Part shown: positions 36,034-46,499 of the stretch, in pieces
How positions within the stretch are numbered: the first letter of the stretch is position 1
How the letters are laid out: each line of letters begins with the position of its first letter
DNA from: Halicephalobus mephisto
Lineage: Eukaryota > Nematoda > Chromadorea > Rhabditida > Panagrolaimidae
Reading direction: 5' to 3'
DNA length: 64,000 nt
NCBI GenBank assembly: GCA_009193035.1
Contig: SWDT01000024.1
Coordinates: 310,001 to 374,000 of the forward strand
Notes under the pieces: generated by a model
The model's input: the letters and a program-made list of their open reading frames with translations, nothing else
Database searches by the model: none
What the model was told of the DNA's origin: nothing
Translations under genes and position numbers: made by a program

Positions 36034-36090
36034 ATTTCAAAAACTGAAAAATTTTTCAAAAATACGAAATTTCTCAAAAAAAATGTACAA

Positions 36091-36448
36091 ATTTTAAAGT
36101 TCTCTAAATTATTCAAAATTTAATGAATTGCTCTAATTTCTTTTTTATTAAAATTAGACAAATTGGTTGTTTGATTTAATGCAAAAAATCACAAAATAAA
36201 AACTGATTTTAAGCAAAAATTAAAGATCGTTTTGGTTTTCTAACATGTAGAAAAATTAATTTTCAAATTTTGGCGTTCTGTTCCAAAACTGATTCGTTTT
36301 GAAAAAAATAATTTTTTTACACTTCTTAAAATACCCAAATTTTGCACTCTTTTCGATCATAAACGAAATAATAAAGTTGTTTATATGTAATTAAAAAAGA
36401 ATTATCGAAATTCATAGAATATTTACTGAATGAAAGTGCTTTAAAATT
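36091..36448. mobile_element. MITE-like element, family 3, copy B
   Basis: About 358 bp, colinear with copy A at 33816-34180, including the TTGGCGTTCTGTTCCAAAA core near 36272 and the terminal TTTTAAAGTTCTCTAAATT. More diverged than copies A and C. Confidence 0.6.
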
Positions 36449-39221
36449 TGGAATTTTTTAGGATATTACGTAGTTCCAAAATTCGGGTAATTTTTCATTA
36501 AACAAAATCCGTATTTATTGAAAATCTCTAGGATTAAATTTTAGCAAATCGGACATGTATTGATTGAAGTGCTTTATTGAGAAATATGATTTTTAAAGTT
36601 TTTTTAAATTTCGAACTTTAATGACGAATTTGTATAAAATTTCCTAAAACATTAACTGCTAGCATCCAGAGTAAGTCCTCTATATAGTACGGTAATGAAG
36701 AAAACAAATCTTCAATTAATTGTAAAAATAAAAAAAAACAAATTTTAACTGAATTTTTTATAAAAAATTAAATGAAACCGAACTCCATACAAACCCTGAT
36801 TTTCGCGTTGAGACTTTGTTTCGAAATAACTTTTTTATCAAAGCGAAATCCGAACATTGTTTTTACAGTTATGATTCTGAGGATTGAAATTTAATAGAAA
36901 TTTTTTATTTCACTAATATTGAAGATTTATTAACTGAAATCTGTCAAACCCAAATATTCGAAGATTATCCTGTCGAAACTAGATCTTTACTTTACTTTAC
37001 TTTACTTTCATTCCTATTTCGCACTATATCAAATTTACAAACAATGCAATTTCAAACTTAAATAAATTAAATTTTCAATTTTGATTGTTTGCTTCTTTGA
37101 TCCATCTGTTTCGTTGCTGACGAGCGTAGGTGCGAAATTGGATCAGATTAATGAATTTTGATTTTCCTCAATTTGTAATTAAATTCCGAAATTTTAAAAA
37201 TAATAGAAAATTTTAATTTTTTTGTGGAAATTGAAAATTTATTTCTAAAAATCTTTGAAATTTATATTTTTGAAATTAATTTTCGAAATTTAATAAAAAA
37301 TTTAAAATTTTCTAAAATTTGTAATTTCCTAAAATCTTTAAAAAATTTTTTCAAATCATAGTTCTGAGAATATTCATAATTTTGAACAAAGTTAAATTAC
37401 AAAAATAAATAAATTTTTCCGAAGTATAAAATTTTAAAAATTTAGAAATTTAGAAATTTAAAAAACTTAAAAATTTAGAAATTTAGAAAATTTTTAAATA
37501 GTATCGTTGACTGCTTGGTTAATTGCGTTTTTTGAATTTGAACAAGTCCTAAGCTTTCGTAATCTTGTCTTTACTATTCACAGGTCACTTCGGACTAATC
37601 TGATTTGACCTAATGTTACTTTCAAAATCTCGTTGATCTCTTATTTTGGTAAATATCCGTCTCCACAAGTCATTTATGGGACTTTGGGAAGTTCCCCGGT
37701 CCAAGTCACCAAGTAGCCTCGTTATTTCCTGTTCTTGCTGCAAAAAACTGTAAGCTGATCTGTTCGAGCTTTATTTTGTTTGTTCTTGTTTTTAGACCTG
37801 GCCCAAACTACTTTTTGGAGCACTCGATGTGTTCCCGCTCTTAGCAGGGACAAGTATGTCCATGTACAACATAAGGGAAATTATTTTTATGATTAAAATT
37901 AGGATTTTCGAGTCTGAATTTTCGAGTAAACGTTGTAGTAATCCAAATTTGAAAATTCAGAAAATCCGAATTATTTCTGTTCGAAGTTTTTGAGAATTGA
38001 ATCGATTTCGAACTAATTTGAGTTCAGGACTCGAAGAATCAGAATTCCAAACAAATTCATATCGGAAAACCTGAGAAATCAGAATCTTAGTCGATACTTG
38101 AAGATCCGGTTCATCCGCCATCGTGATGGAGCAGATCCTTCAGTTTTTTCCATATTCCTCACGATTCCCGGCGAGTTATTGCCACTGTTTTCGAATTATT
38201 TTTTCTGTTTCTTTGTACCAGCATTCTGGAGGTCTTTCTTGAAATTTCTCGAAATTATAAGATCATCAAAACGTCGTTTTAGTTGTCCATCTATTATCAT
38301 CTCTTCTGAATCCTAATTGAACTGTTTCTATTCAAAAATCTAGAAAATCGAATTGAACTAATTCCTGTCCGAGAATCTAAAAAACATCGATCTATTTCTA
38401 TTCAAACATCGAAAATTCCAAATTCGAAAATAAAAACTCTTTAAAAATCAATAGTTTTTGTTGAAATTTTCTATTTTCGGTAGTGCAATTCAATCTTTTG
38501 TTCGAATTCTGTATTCGGGTTCCTTTTTCAATCACGTGTAAATCAGAAAAAACAATAGCCGCTAGGTTTCGTCGACCTTAAGCTGTCCAAGGTTGTCAAT
38601 CTCTTTCCAAAGATGAGAGTCAAAGACGCGGCCGATAGGTTTGGGTTCTCCTTTTTCCTTTTCAACGCTCATTAACTAAAAATCACGAGTATTTTTGGTC
38701 TATAAGAGGAGATCGAATCGTTCAACTTCAGTTTCGAAGCAAAATATTTTTAATATTATTTGTTAAAATAGAAAACAAAAATATTTTAATATTTTTTACT
38801 CGAAAAATAAGATACAATTTATATATATCTAGTAGTCATTTATAAAATCTAGTCACTTTAAAGATTGTAGATAACTTTGTTGCTTTTCTGTGCTAAATAG
38901 GAATAAAATTTGAAATTTATGTATATCTTATTACATAACACAACTGAGAATATCCTCTTGCCCTACAGTATCCCACAGTCCCTGACATTCAGGCCCTCTT
39001 TTTTACTTTACTTTTCTGTCCCAACAATATTATTATTTTTATATTTTTTGAATTTTTAAGGTTTTTATTTTTCTGACAAAAACGATAAAAAATTAAATTC
39101 GCGTCAGGACCAAAGTTAAGAAACCCAATTTTTAAATCGTAAATTATTAAAATTTCAGATTGAAATAAGTTTCTTCAAAATTATATTTCCCATCGAGATC
39201 AGACAGATCATGTGTTAACTC
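36449..39221. other. Intergenic region upstream of the M6 gene
   Basis: Contains a (TTTAC)n run at about 36987-37010 and AAATTTAG repeats near 37440. It also has a GC-balanced segment at 37660-37860 with a possible two-exon small ORF (ATG 37676, donor GTAAGC, acceptor TTTTTAG) that I do not trust. At 38520-38740 there is a promoter-like stretch with TATAAGAG near 38701, the best candidate for M6 transcription initiation. A plus-strand ORF at 38098-38316 is unsupported. Confidence 0.4.
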
Positions 39222-42018
39222 ATGACTCCCGGCAGAAACCCCGTTACTTCCTGTGTCTCCATCATCCCTTGGGCTTCGTTTTTCGCCACGGGAGTATCCC
39301 TAGGGGGATGTATTTTATTCTGTGTTTTCTTCGTCGAAGGACTCGATGGATTTCTTTTCCAGGTAAAAAATTAATTTTATTAAAATCAAAAATTTAAAAA
39401 TTACTTAAATAAGAAATTTCTAAAATGAAATTAAATTTTTGATGAATAATTTTATAAAAGAAATTTGATTTTTAAAAAAGTAACAATTTGGTCAAGCCGG
39501 TGATGGTATGGAGTCGGCGGACGCAAAATACCACGGATCGGAGCGCAGGTTCGAATTCCGGCCGACCCGAACCCAAGATTGTAAAGCTACCCCACCTCCT
39601 CAGGAGATCTTGTAGCGAAATAGGGACATATTCAATGTGGAAGATAGGGCGAATCCGAGTGCTGCTGGCCCCAGCGGACCCATAGGCCATAGTTAACTCC
39701 TAAGGTCAAGGTCGTAAGCCCGTCCTCGCCACACCCAGTAGTTTGCCAGAACTTCCGGATACCTGCGGATTTGGAAAGTTCCGTCAAGCTCAATTATTGG
39801 GCTCCTTTTATCTTTATCTTTAACAATTTGGTCATAGAACCACGTGGTCGTGAAGTCTTGAAAAATAATGCACGTTAGATAAGCAGCATATCACGGAAAC
39901 AGACAAAATATCGAACAAACAATATTCTCAAAATAAAATTTAATTTGATACAATCACAATCCTAAAAGACAAAGAAATCCATCTCGCACGGGACAGTTAT
40001 GTCAGGACCAAAGCTGTCGGTTTTTCGGAATCTTAAATTTTCAAATTCGAACAGTTCGATTCGAATTTAATTCTTCGATTTTCAAACCAAACTAATTCAA
40101 TTCTAATTCTATGCTTCAATTTTGAAATTTAAATTTTAAATTTTGAAATTAGTTCGAAATCGATAACTTTGATCAGGATCTACTTTGATTCAATTTAATT
40201 TCGTTGAAAAAACAAACAAAATTCAGATTTATCTTCATTTCAATAATGAATTTGTCTATTTTACAAAAAATATTACAAACATAGATTTAAAAAATCTTCA
40301 GAGGGAAATTTAGAATTATCAGTTACTGAATTTACTGAATTCTGGATGACTTCAAAGTTTCCATAAGATTCTCAGAAATTTCAGAAGACTATGTTAAAAT
40401 TTTTCATGGAATTCTATTTTGATAAATATGAAAATTAAAAATGAAAATTCACACAAAATTATTTTGACATGAATTTCCAAAATTTTCTAAAAGTTTTCAC
40501 AAATTTGAAATTTAAAAACTTCTACTAGATTCTAGAAAGTTTTAAAAATTTCAATATTCTGGAAGGTTCTAGGAATTTTAATAGTATTTTAAAAAGTTTT
40601 AAAAATTTCAACATTTTGAAAATTTCTAGGAATTTCCGAAATTTCATTAATTTATAAATTTTAAAACTATTTTAATTGTCGGTTTTTTACAGCTCAACAC
40701 CATGGCGAATGTGGTGCCAAGTGCCGTGAATGATGCTGTCCGATCAACCGTAGTGAAATTAGGGACTATTTTCTGTGCTTCTGCTTTGATTTTCTTCGTT
40801 ATCTCCGTGTTCGTCACTAGTGGTAACTTTACTTTTTTCATTAAAATAAAGTTTTTGTTTTTCCAGCCTTGGGAGTTGTTCCATCTCGTTCCGTCGACGA
40901 CCTAAATCCCAAATCCAAACCCCTCTACTTCCGGATTCTGTCCTCCAGAAGAACAGTAGTCTTCTGTGTTCTGTTCGCCCATACAGTATTACTTCTCTGG
41001 TTGCTTATTCTCTGCGGATGTGCTATGGTCCTCATCCTCTATACCGTATACTTCGGAGCCATGACCCAGTTCTGTTCGTTGTTAAACGACCAATGTTTCG
41101 ATTTCAAAGTACTGTATCCCATCGTCAGGAAGTTAACGAGTAATGTAAGTTTGGTTTTTGTTCGAAAAATTCAAAATTACAGATGGTCTATTTTTTTTAA
41201 AATTAAATTTTAACTTTAAAGTCAAATTGTACGTTTAAATTTTTGAAAATTAAACATATTTAATTTTTTTTCACTGACAATTCAAAATTTTATTTTTTTA
41301 AAATTATTATATTTCAGTAAATACTGAATAAATGTTTAAAATTCTTTTTTGTCAAGTTAAAATAAGTTTGTAATTTTATTTCGTATTAAAAAATACAAAA
41401 TTATAAACGTTTTAGAAAATTTTTAAATATTTCCAAATATTTTTAAACTTTTCACAAACTGAATTTTGGCGTTCTGTTCCGAAAATTTTTCCATTTATTA
41501 TTTTTAAAAATTTTTATTTTTTTTATATTTTTTAAAACTTTCAATTTTGGATTATTTTTCGATCATAAACGAAATAATAAACTCATGCAAATTTTAGAAA
41601 AAAAGAATTATCAAAATTCATTAAATATTAAATAAGTTAGAGAACTTTAAAATTCAAACTTTTTTGAAAAATTTTATATTTTTAAAAAATCTCAAAAATA
41701 TATATTTTAAAGAAAATTTATGATTTTTATTCTTGATATTACTTAAACTACGCAATGTTCGGATTTTAGAAAGTGGATCTCGTTCTCTGTAAGGAAAAAA
41801 AGGAAATTCTCTGCGACAGTAACTACCTCGGGGACTTGATCGTTGCTTTCTTCTGCTGCATCCTCGCCCTCATCGGCGTCGTCCACTTCCTGATGTGTAT
41901 GTCCGCCAATTTTGCTCGATTGAGCTCGAGACAAGCTGTCAAGAAGGGCGAACACTATGCCATGAACACAGGGACTGTGGATTCCGATTCGATTATTGTT
42001 CATCATATGGGAAAATAA
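39222..42018 (+). CDS. Neuronal membrane glycoprotein M6 / PLP-family tetraspan protein
   Basis: Member of the myelin proteolipid protein/M6 family, four-TM plasma-membrane proteins of neurons (C. elegans counterpart nmgp-1). Exons 39222-39362, 40693-40822, 40867-41144, 41770-42018 sum to 266 codons (265 aa). TM1 lies in the family-typical start SCVSIIPWASFFATGVSLGG, TM2 around ALIFFVISVFVTSALG, TM3 around FAHTVLLLWLLILCGCAMVL. A cysteine-bearing extracellular loop (FCSLLNDQCFDF.., VLCKEKKEILCDSNYL) precedes TM4 (IVAFFCCILALIGVVHFLM), and the tail begins CMSANFARLSSRQ. Intron 1 hosts a SINE and intron 3 a MITE fragment. The stop codon overlaps AATAAA at 42014-42019. The next gene converges at 46 bp. 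Confidence 0.85.
39481..39834 (+). mobile_element. tRNA-derived SINE with 14-bp target site duplication
   Basis: A 326-bp body (39495-39820) is flanked by perfect direct repeats TAACAATTTGGTCA at 39481-39494 and 39821-39834. The 5' head contains a pol III box B (GGTTCGAATTCC, about 39549) and complementary GCCGG/CCGGC arms reminiscent of a tRNA. The 3' end is a short TTTTATCTTTATCTTT tail. The body is GC-rich compared with the intron. This is the hallmark of LINE-mandated retrotransposition. It lies in sense orientation in intron 1 of the M6 gene. Confidence 0.85.
40487..40640. repeat. HSE-like pentamer stretch in M6 intron 1
   Basis: Repeated TTCTAGAAAG, TTCTGGAAGG and TTCTAGGAATTT units, the same family as in the collagen intron. 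Confidence 0.4.
41463..41660. mobile_element. MITE family 3, copy C (5'-truncated)
   Basis: Nearly identical to the right half of copy A (TTGGCGTTCTGTTCCGAAAA, then CATAAACGAAATAATAAA, then TTAGAGAACTTTAAAATTC). The left part is not recognisable. Located in intron 3 of the M6 gene. Confidence 0.6.
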
Positions 42019-42064
42019 ATTTTTATTAAAATTACCCTCAAAACGAACTTGTCAGTTTAAAAAT

Positions 42065-43688
42065 CTAAGCAGTAGTAACACTGTAAGGTTGTTGTCTAGA
42101 AGCAACATGGGACCAGTTTGTCCGTCCGGAACTACCCCGAGTGCCGTAGGCAAGTTCGAAAGCACACCCTGCGGCAATCAGACAACCGATGATGATCAGA
42201 TAGATGGGGTTCATTGCATCTAGAAGTTCTGAAAACATAATTTCAACAATAGTACTGTAAAAACCAGATTATATCCAGAGTTGTCAATTTCGGACTGATT
42301 CGAATTCGAAAATCGAAGGATCTGACTTCGACTTGAATTATTCAAAATCCCAAATCGATCACTCTAAAATCGAAAATTCTAAAAAATTAACAACTTTGAT
42401 CAAAATTACGAAATTTTTCTGAAACAACTTTCATCAAAATTACGAAATTCGAGATTTAGGAAGTTGATTTCGAAATTCCATAATATTCTAGAAGATTCCA
42501 GGAACTTCTAATGGAGTTTGGAAAATTTTCTGTAGGATTTTAGAAATTTCTAAAAATCCCTGGAAGAATTCCAAAAATTTCTGTGCAATTTTAAAAAGTT
42601 TCAAAATTTTCCATTAGTTCCTAGGAATTTTCACAGAACTTTCAGAATCTTCTAGAGGATTCCAAAAAGTTCCAAATGTTCCTACCGTACCCTAGAAACT
42701 AAAAAATTCTTAAAGATTCTGGAAAGTTCTTGAAATTTCGAAATTTCCTAATTTTCCAGGATCTTTGACTGGATTCTGGAAGATACTGTTTTAAAAATTA
42801 TAATTAATTTTAATTGAAAAAAAAAATAAACATTCGAAATACCTTTGAAAGCGTTTTCTCCTTGAGGAACGAGGTTCTGACTGCTTTGGTACCTCTGAAA
42901 AAATTAAAAATAATTAATTTTTGAAAACAGATTTGTTCATTCGTTTCAGTTCCATAAATACGGTAAAAATAATTTTTTTATTTTACATAAATTTCAAAAA
43001 ATTAAATAATTAACTGTTTATTAACGAATGTTTCTTCCTACAGTATGCTCCAAGTAGTTCTGAAAGATTACGGTTTTTTGTGAATTGTCGCGATGTGGAT
43101 TAAATCCAGAAATAATTTTGACATTTTTTGGAATTTCTTTATTCACTAAATTCAAAATTAGGAAACATTCACAAATAATTTTTTCGATTTAATTTACTAC
43201 CATAAAAATAATCATTTTTTGAAAATTTTAATTAAAAAATTTGAAAATCCATAAAGTCGAAAATACTGTATTTTTTGAATTTTAGGATTACTGTAAAAAA
43301 TTGGAAATTTTTTTGGATTTTATTTTTGAAAAAAGTAAAATTAAAAATAAACGTAATTAATCGGGCATGTTTGAAGTATACTGTAAATCCGTTTTTTTAA
43401 ATAAAATAAAATTTTAAAATTCGAAAAAATACTTTTTTAAAATTATTCGAAATATTTTTTAATTTTTTTTTATTTTGATATTTTTATAAAAATAATTTAC
43501 TTTTTACAAATTATTTTTAAGAAATTATAAAAATCGAAATTGGTCTAAAATTGATTCGTGTTTATATGTGAAATTTCAATTTTTGGATTTGAAAACCTTA
43601 CTTTTTCTTCGTCCCTCTGGGCAGATACAAGCCCGATGGCACTGACGGCAACTGCAACGACAAGCAGCAACGATCCGCCAGCGGGCAT
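42065..43688 (-). CDS. Small signal-peptide/single-TM protein (100 aa)
   Basis: Exons in transcript order 43602-43688, 42843-42894, 42065-42228 close to 101 codons. The N-terminus is a clear signal peptide (MPAGGSLLLVVAVAVSAIGL then VSAQ). A short luminal segment (QSSQNLVPQGENAFKELLD) follows, then a hydrophobic helix (NPIYLIIIGCLIAAGCAFEL) and a polar tail ending in QQPYSVTTA. It would be a small type I membrane protein. No named family recognised. Intron 1 is about 707 bp and AT-rich; intron 2 (614 bp) contains an HSE-like stretch. It ends 46 bp from the stop codon of the M6 gene on the opposite strand. Confidence 0.75.
42470..42790. repeat. HSE-like pentamer-rich repeat
   Basis: Dense TTCTAGAAGATTCCAGGAAC, GGAAGAATTCC and CAGAATCTTCTAGAGGATTC units within the last intron of the small TM gene. 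Same family as 245-430, 40487-40640 and 54955-55340. Confidence 0.5.
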
Positions 43689-44629
43689 CTTCGGGTCAGG
43701 AAAACAGCAATACCGTACTCCTTAAAGACAAGCTTTACAAAATTACAAAAATAAAAATCCACTTCTGACCAGAGCGAACCCTCTCCAGACTATCCAATAA
43801 ACTCTATTTGGTTGCTAATAAAATTCTACAAACCGGATTTGCTCAGACAGTCTAAAATCCCCCGATAAAAGACTCCCGATTCCGCCTCCTGTTGTCGTTG
43901 ACCTTTTTTAATACATAAATTCCCTCGAGAACAGGGATTTTCGCGGGTACCGACAGTCAGAAGCCCTGATTGAGCACTTTTTCGAAAATTCCATGAGACC
44001 GCTCGCGATCGGGGTTCAGTTTCGATCTCGAGTCCTTCCCGCCTGAGTCCGAGAAATTGGACACTCTTTTGTGTTTTTCAGATCTCTAGGATATCTCGAA
44101 ACTGGAGAATCCGAAATTTCCAGGCAAAATTAAAGGACTATCAAATTGGAAGATAAACAATGAAAAAAATCTTTACAAATAATCCACTCGAGATCATCGA
44201 AATTAAACATTTTTAAACTATCGAATTACAGTAAGAAAACTGAATTAAAATCAATTAATTTTCTAGAGATTTTTTTCTTACCGGTCCCGGATGGAACAAA
44301 TTTTAAGTAATTTTTTCTGTTTTAAAATCAGATACTGTACTTAACTAAAAACAAAAAAATCAAAATTAACTTCAAATTTAAAAAAATTTAAAAAAAAATT
44401 AAAATAATTAATTTATTGACTAAAATACGATAAAAAATATTTGGGATTTGAATTCTACAATAGGTTTGAAAAATTTATTATTTTTTTAAGTTGTTCAGAA
44501 AACTACGTATCGATGTGTCTTCACTACGACTCAGGTGGGGATTTCAAAACTAGATCAATCAGACAGGATTTGGTTTTAAAAAACCAACTTTTAAAAGACT
44601 ACTAACCTGATTCGTGGTCGGAGAAATCA
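43689..44629. other. 5' region of the small TM gene and spacer
   Basis: GC-balanced up to about 44060 (probable promoter and leader of the minus-strand gene), then AT-rich. No gene seen. Confidence 0.4.
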
Positions 44630-45725
44630 TCAAGTATCATTCGTGACGGGACCGACAGATTTAAATTCGACGGTTTCATTAAAGTCCATTGCCTGAGGAC
44701 AGATCCCAAGCAGTAATCATGATGCAAATATTGCTTGATTTATTCCTCGATCATCGGCTTAGTTACTGACCCTTAAACATCATTCGTGACGGGACCACTG
44801 TTCACAATTAACTAATTTTCTTCTTCGGCGTTCTTCGAAGACAGAAATTCAAGTAATGGTCCTGACACGAATGTTGCTTGATTATTCTCCAACCACAAAT
44901 TTGGTAAGTCTTTAGGCATTGTTCGTGACAGGACCAATGTTTTCTGATTAATTTTCCGACTTTTTCCGAGGGCAGATTTCACCTTGTGGTCTTAATGCAA
45001 ACATTGGCTGATTCATCCTTCGATTTCAAACTTGGTTCGTGGTCTTCAAGCATTGTTCATAATCAGAGCTGTTGATTTTCGAACTTTCGAGTCAATTTTG
45101 AATTAATTTGAGTTTGAAAATCGAAAAGTAGAAGCTGAATCGGATTAATTCGGATCTGAAAATCGAAAACTTCGACCCTAAACTGAACTTGTTCGATTCG
45201 GAAACTCAACAGCTCTGTTCACACCAAAACTGATGTTTTTTATTTAGCAAGTTTTCTGATTTCCACTTTTTAGGAACAAATTTTGCATTCGAGTCCTGAC
45301 GTGAATGTTGGTAGATTCATGATTCCATCACAAACTATCAGTAATCCTTGAGCATCATTCGTGACGGGACCGATGTTCTCTGAGAATTATTTTAATATTC
45401 CCTCTCTAAGGGAAAATTCTACATTGTGGTCCTGACGCGAATGCTACTAAGTTCATTTTTAACTATGAACTTGTTTGATCATCTTTAAGCATCATTCGTG
45501 ACGGGACCGAAACTTCTGATGTAATAAATCTTGTTTTTTATTCTGCAAAAGTGAATTTGGAAAATTGGTCTCATCACGACCAATGTTTAACTTAGTTTTC
45601 GATTATGAACTTGTTTGATCATCTTTAAGCATCATTCGTGACGGGACCAACTCCTTCATTTCTGATGATTTTTTATTCTTCATTTTTAAAGAGATATTTT
45701 AAATAATCATCCTGACACGAATATT
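44630..45725. repeat. Array of alternating ATTCGTGACGGGACC / GGTCCTGACGCGAAT motifs
   Basis: About 12-13 motif copies in alternating orientation. Forward copies are near 44638, 44781, 44920, 45355, 45488 and 45630; reverse copies near 44857, 44992, 45293, 45437, 45570 and 45707. They are separated by 60-140 bp. Linkers also repeat (CTTTAAGCATCATTCGTGAC; GATCATGAACTTGT). Each forward-reverse pair is an inverted repeat equivalent to the ends of MITE family 1, so the array looks like amplified MITE ends. Confidence 0.75.
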
Positions 45726-46499
45726 TCTCAATTTTTCTTCGATCATGACCTTCGTTACTAATTTTAAAAATAAAAAAATTTAAAAATTAAATGTTTTTCG
45801 GAAATTTCAATTAAAATTTAAAATAACATTTAATTTTTTGGGAATCTTCATTAATAATTACGCAATTTTAACTTTTTCTTAATTGATAATTACGTAATTT
45901 TAACTTTGATTTCTTAATTAATAATTACGCAATTTTAACTTTGATTTACTTTTAGAATCATCGAGAGCGAACGGACTCTTGTTATTTTCTCAAGTGTTTT
46001 TTGAAGATTATCTACGCAGTTTTGAAAAGTCCATAGTTGACACAGTTGATGCTCCTTAGAAATTTATAAAATAAAATTTCGAATATTTGGATTTTTAATT
46101 GTAAATAAAATAAATATTTTTATGGTTTTTACTTAATTCTTTTTTGTTTATTTTTTGTAGTCCAGAAAAATGCACTTTATTGCGTGAGTGAGGTCAGCTG
46201 CGAACAAAACTTGATGGACTCCCGACTCGGTTCTCGCCTTCTTGATTGTTTGCAGAGCTCTTTTGTAAGTCACCCACTAAGCCTGTAAGCGATCCAAATC
46301 GAGATCTAAGCTGGATTTGATTAACTTGAGATTTCATTTATCGGAACTTTTTTGATAGAAAAATTCCCTTTGAAATTTATTTGATAAATTTTAAATTTTT
46401 CCTTATCCGTGAGAAAACGAGATTAAAGATTCCCATCGTTTCGAAATAGATTGAATTATTTTAGCCTAGTCTGGTCAAGTCATCGATGATTGCAGTTCG
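45726..46499. other. 5' region of the Kunitz/lustrin gene
   Basis: Begins with a short TTAATTGATAATTACGxAATTTTAACTTTG repeat at 45845-45960. The rest, including a GC-balanced segment at 46180-46320, is probably promoter and leader. No gene seen. Confidence 0.4.

Noticed and set aside
37676..37860. Two-exon ORF of about 45 aa
   Set aside because: Short, ends in a generic stop, no family; junction could be chance or a non-coding leader.
38098..38316. 72-aa plus-strand ORF upstream of M6
   Set aside because: No splice connection, no family; more likely upstream regulatory DNA.
44630..45725. CRISPR-like array
   Set aside because: Repeats alternate in orientation, spacers are themselves repeated, and the host is a nematode.
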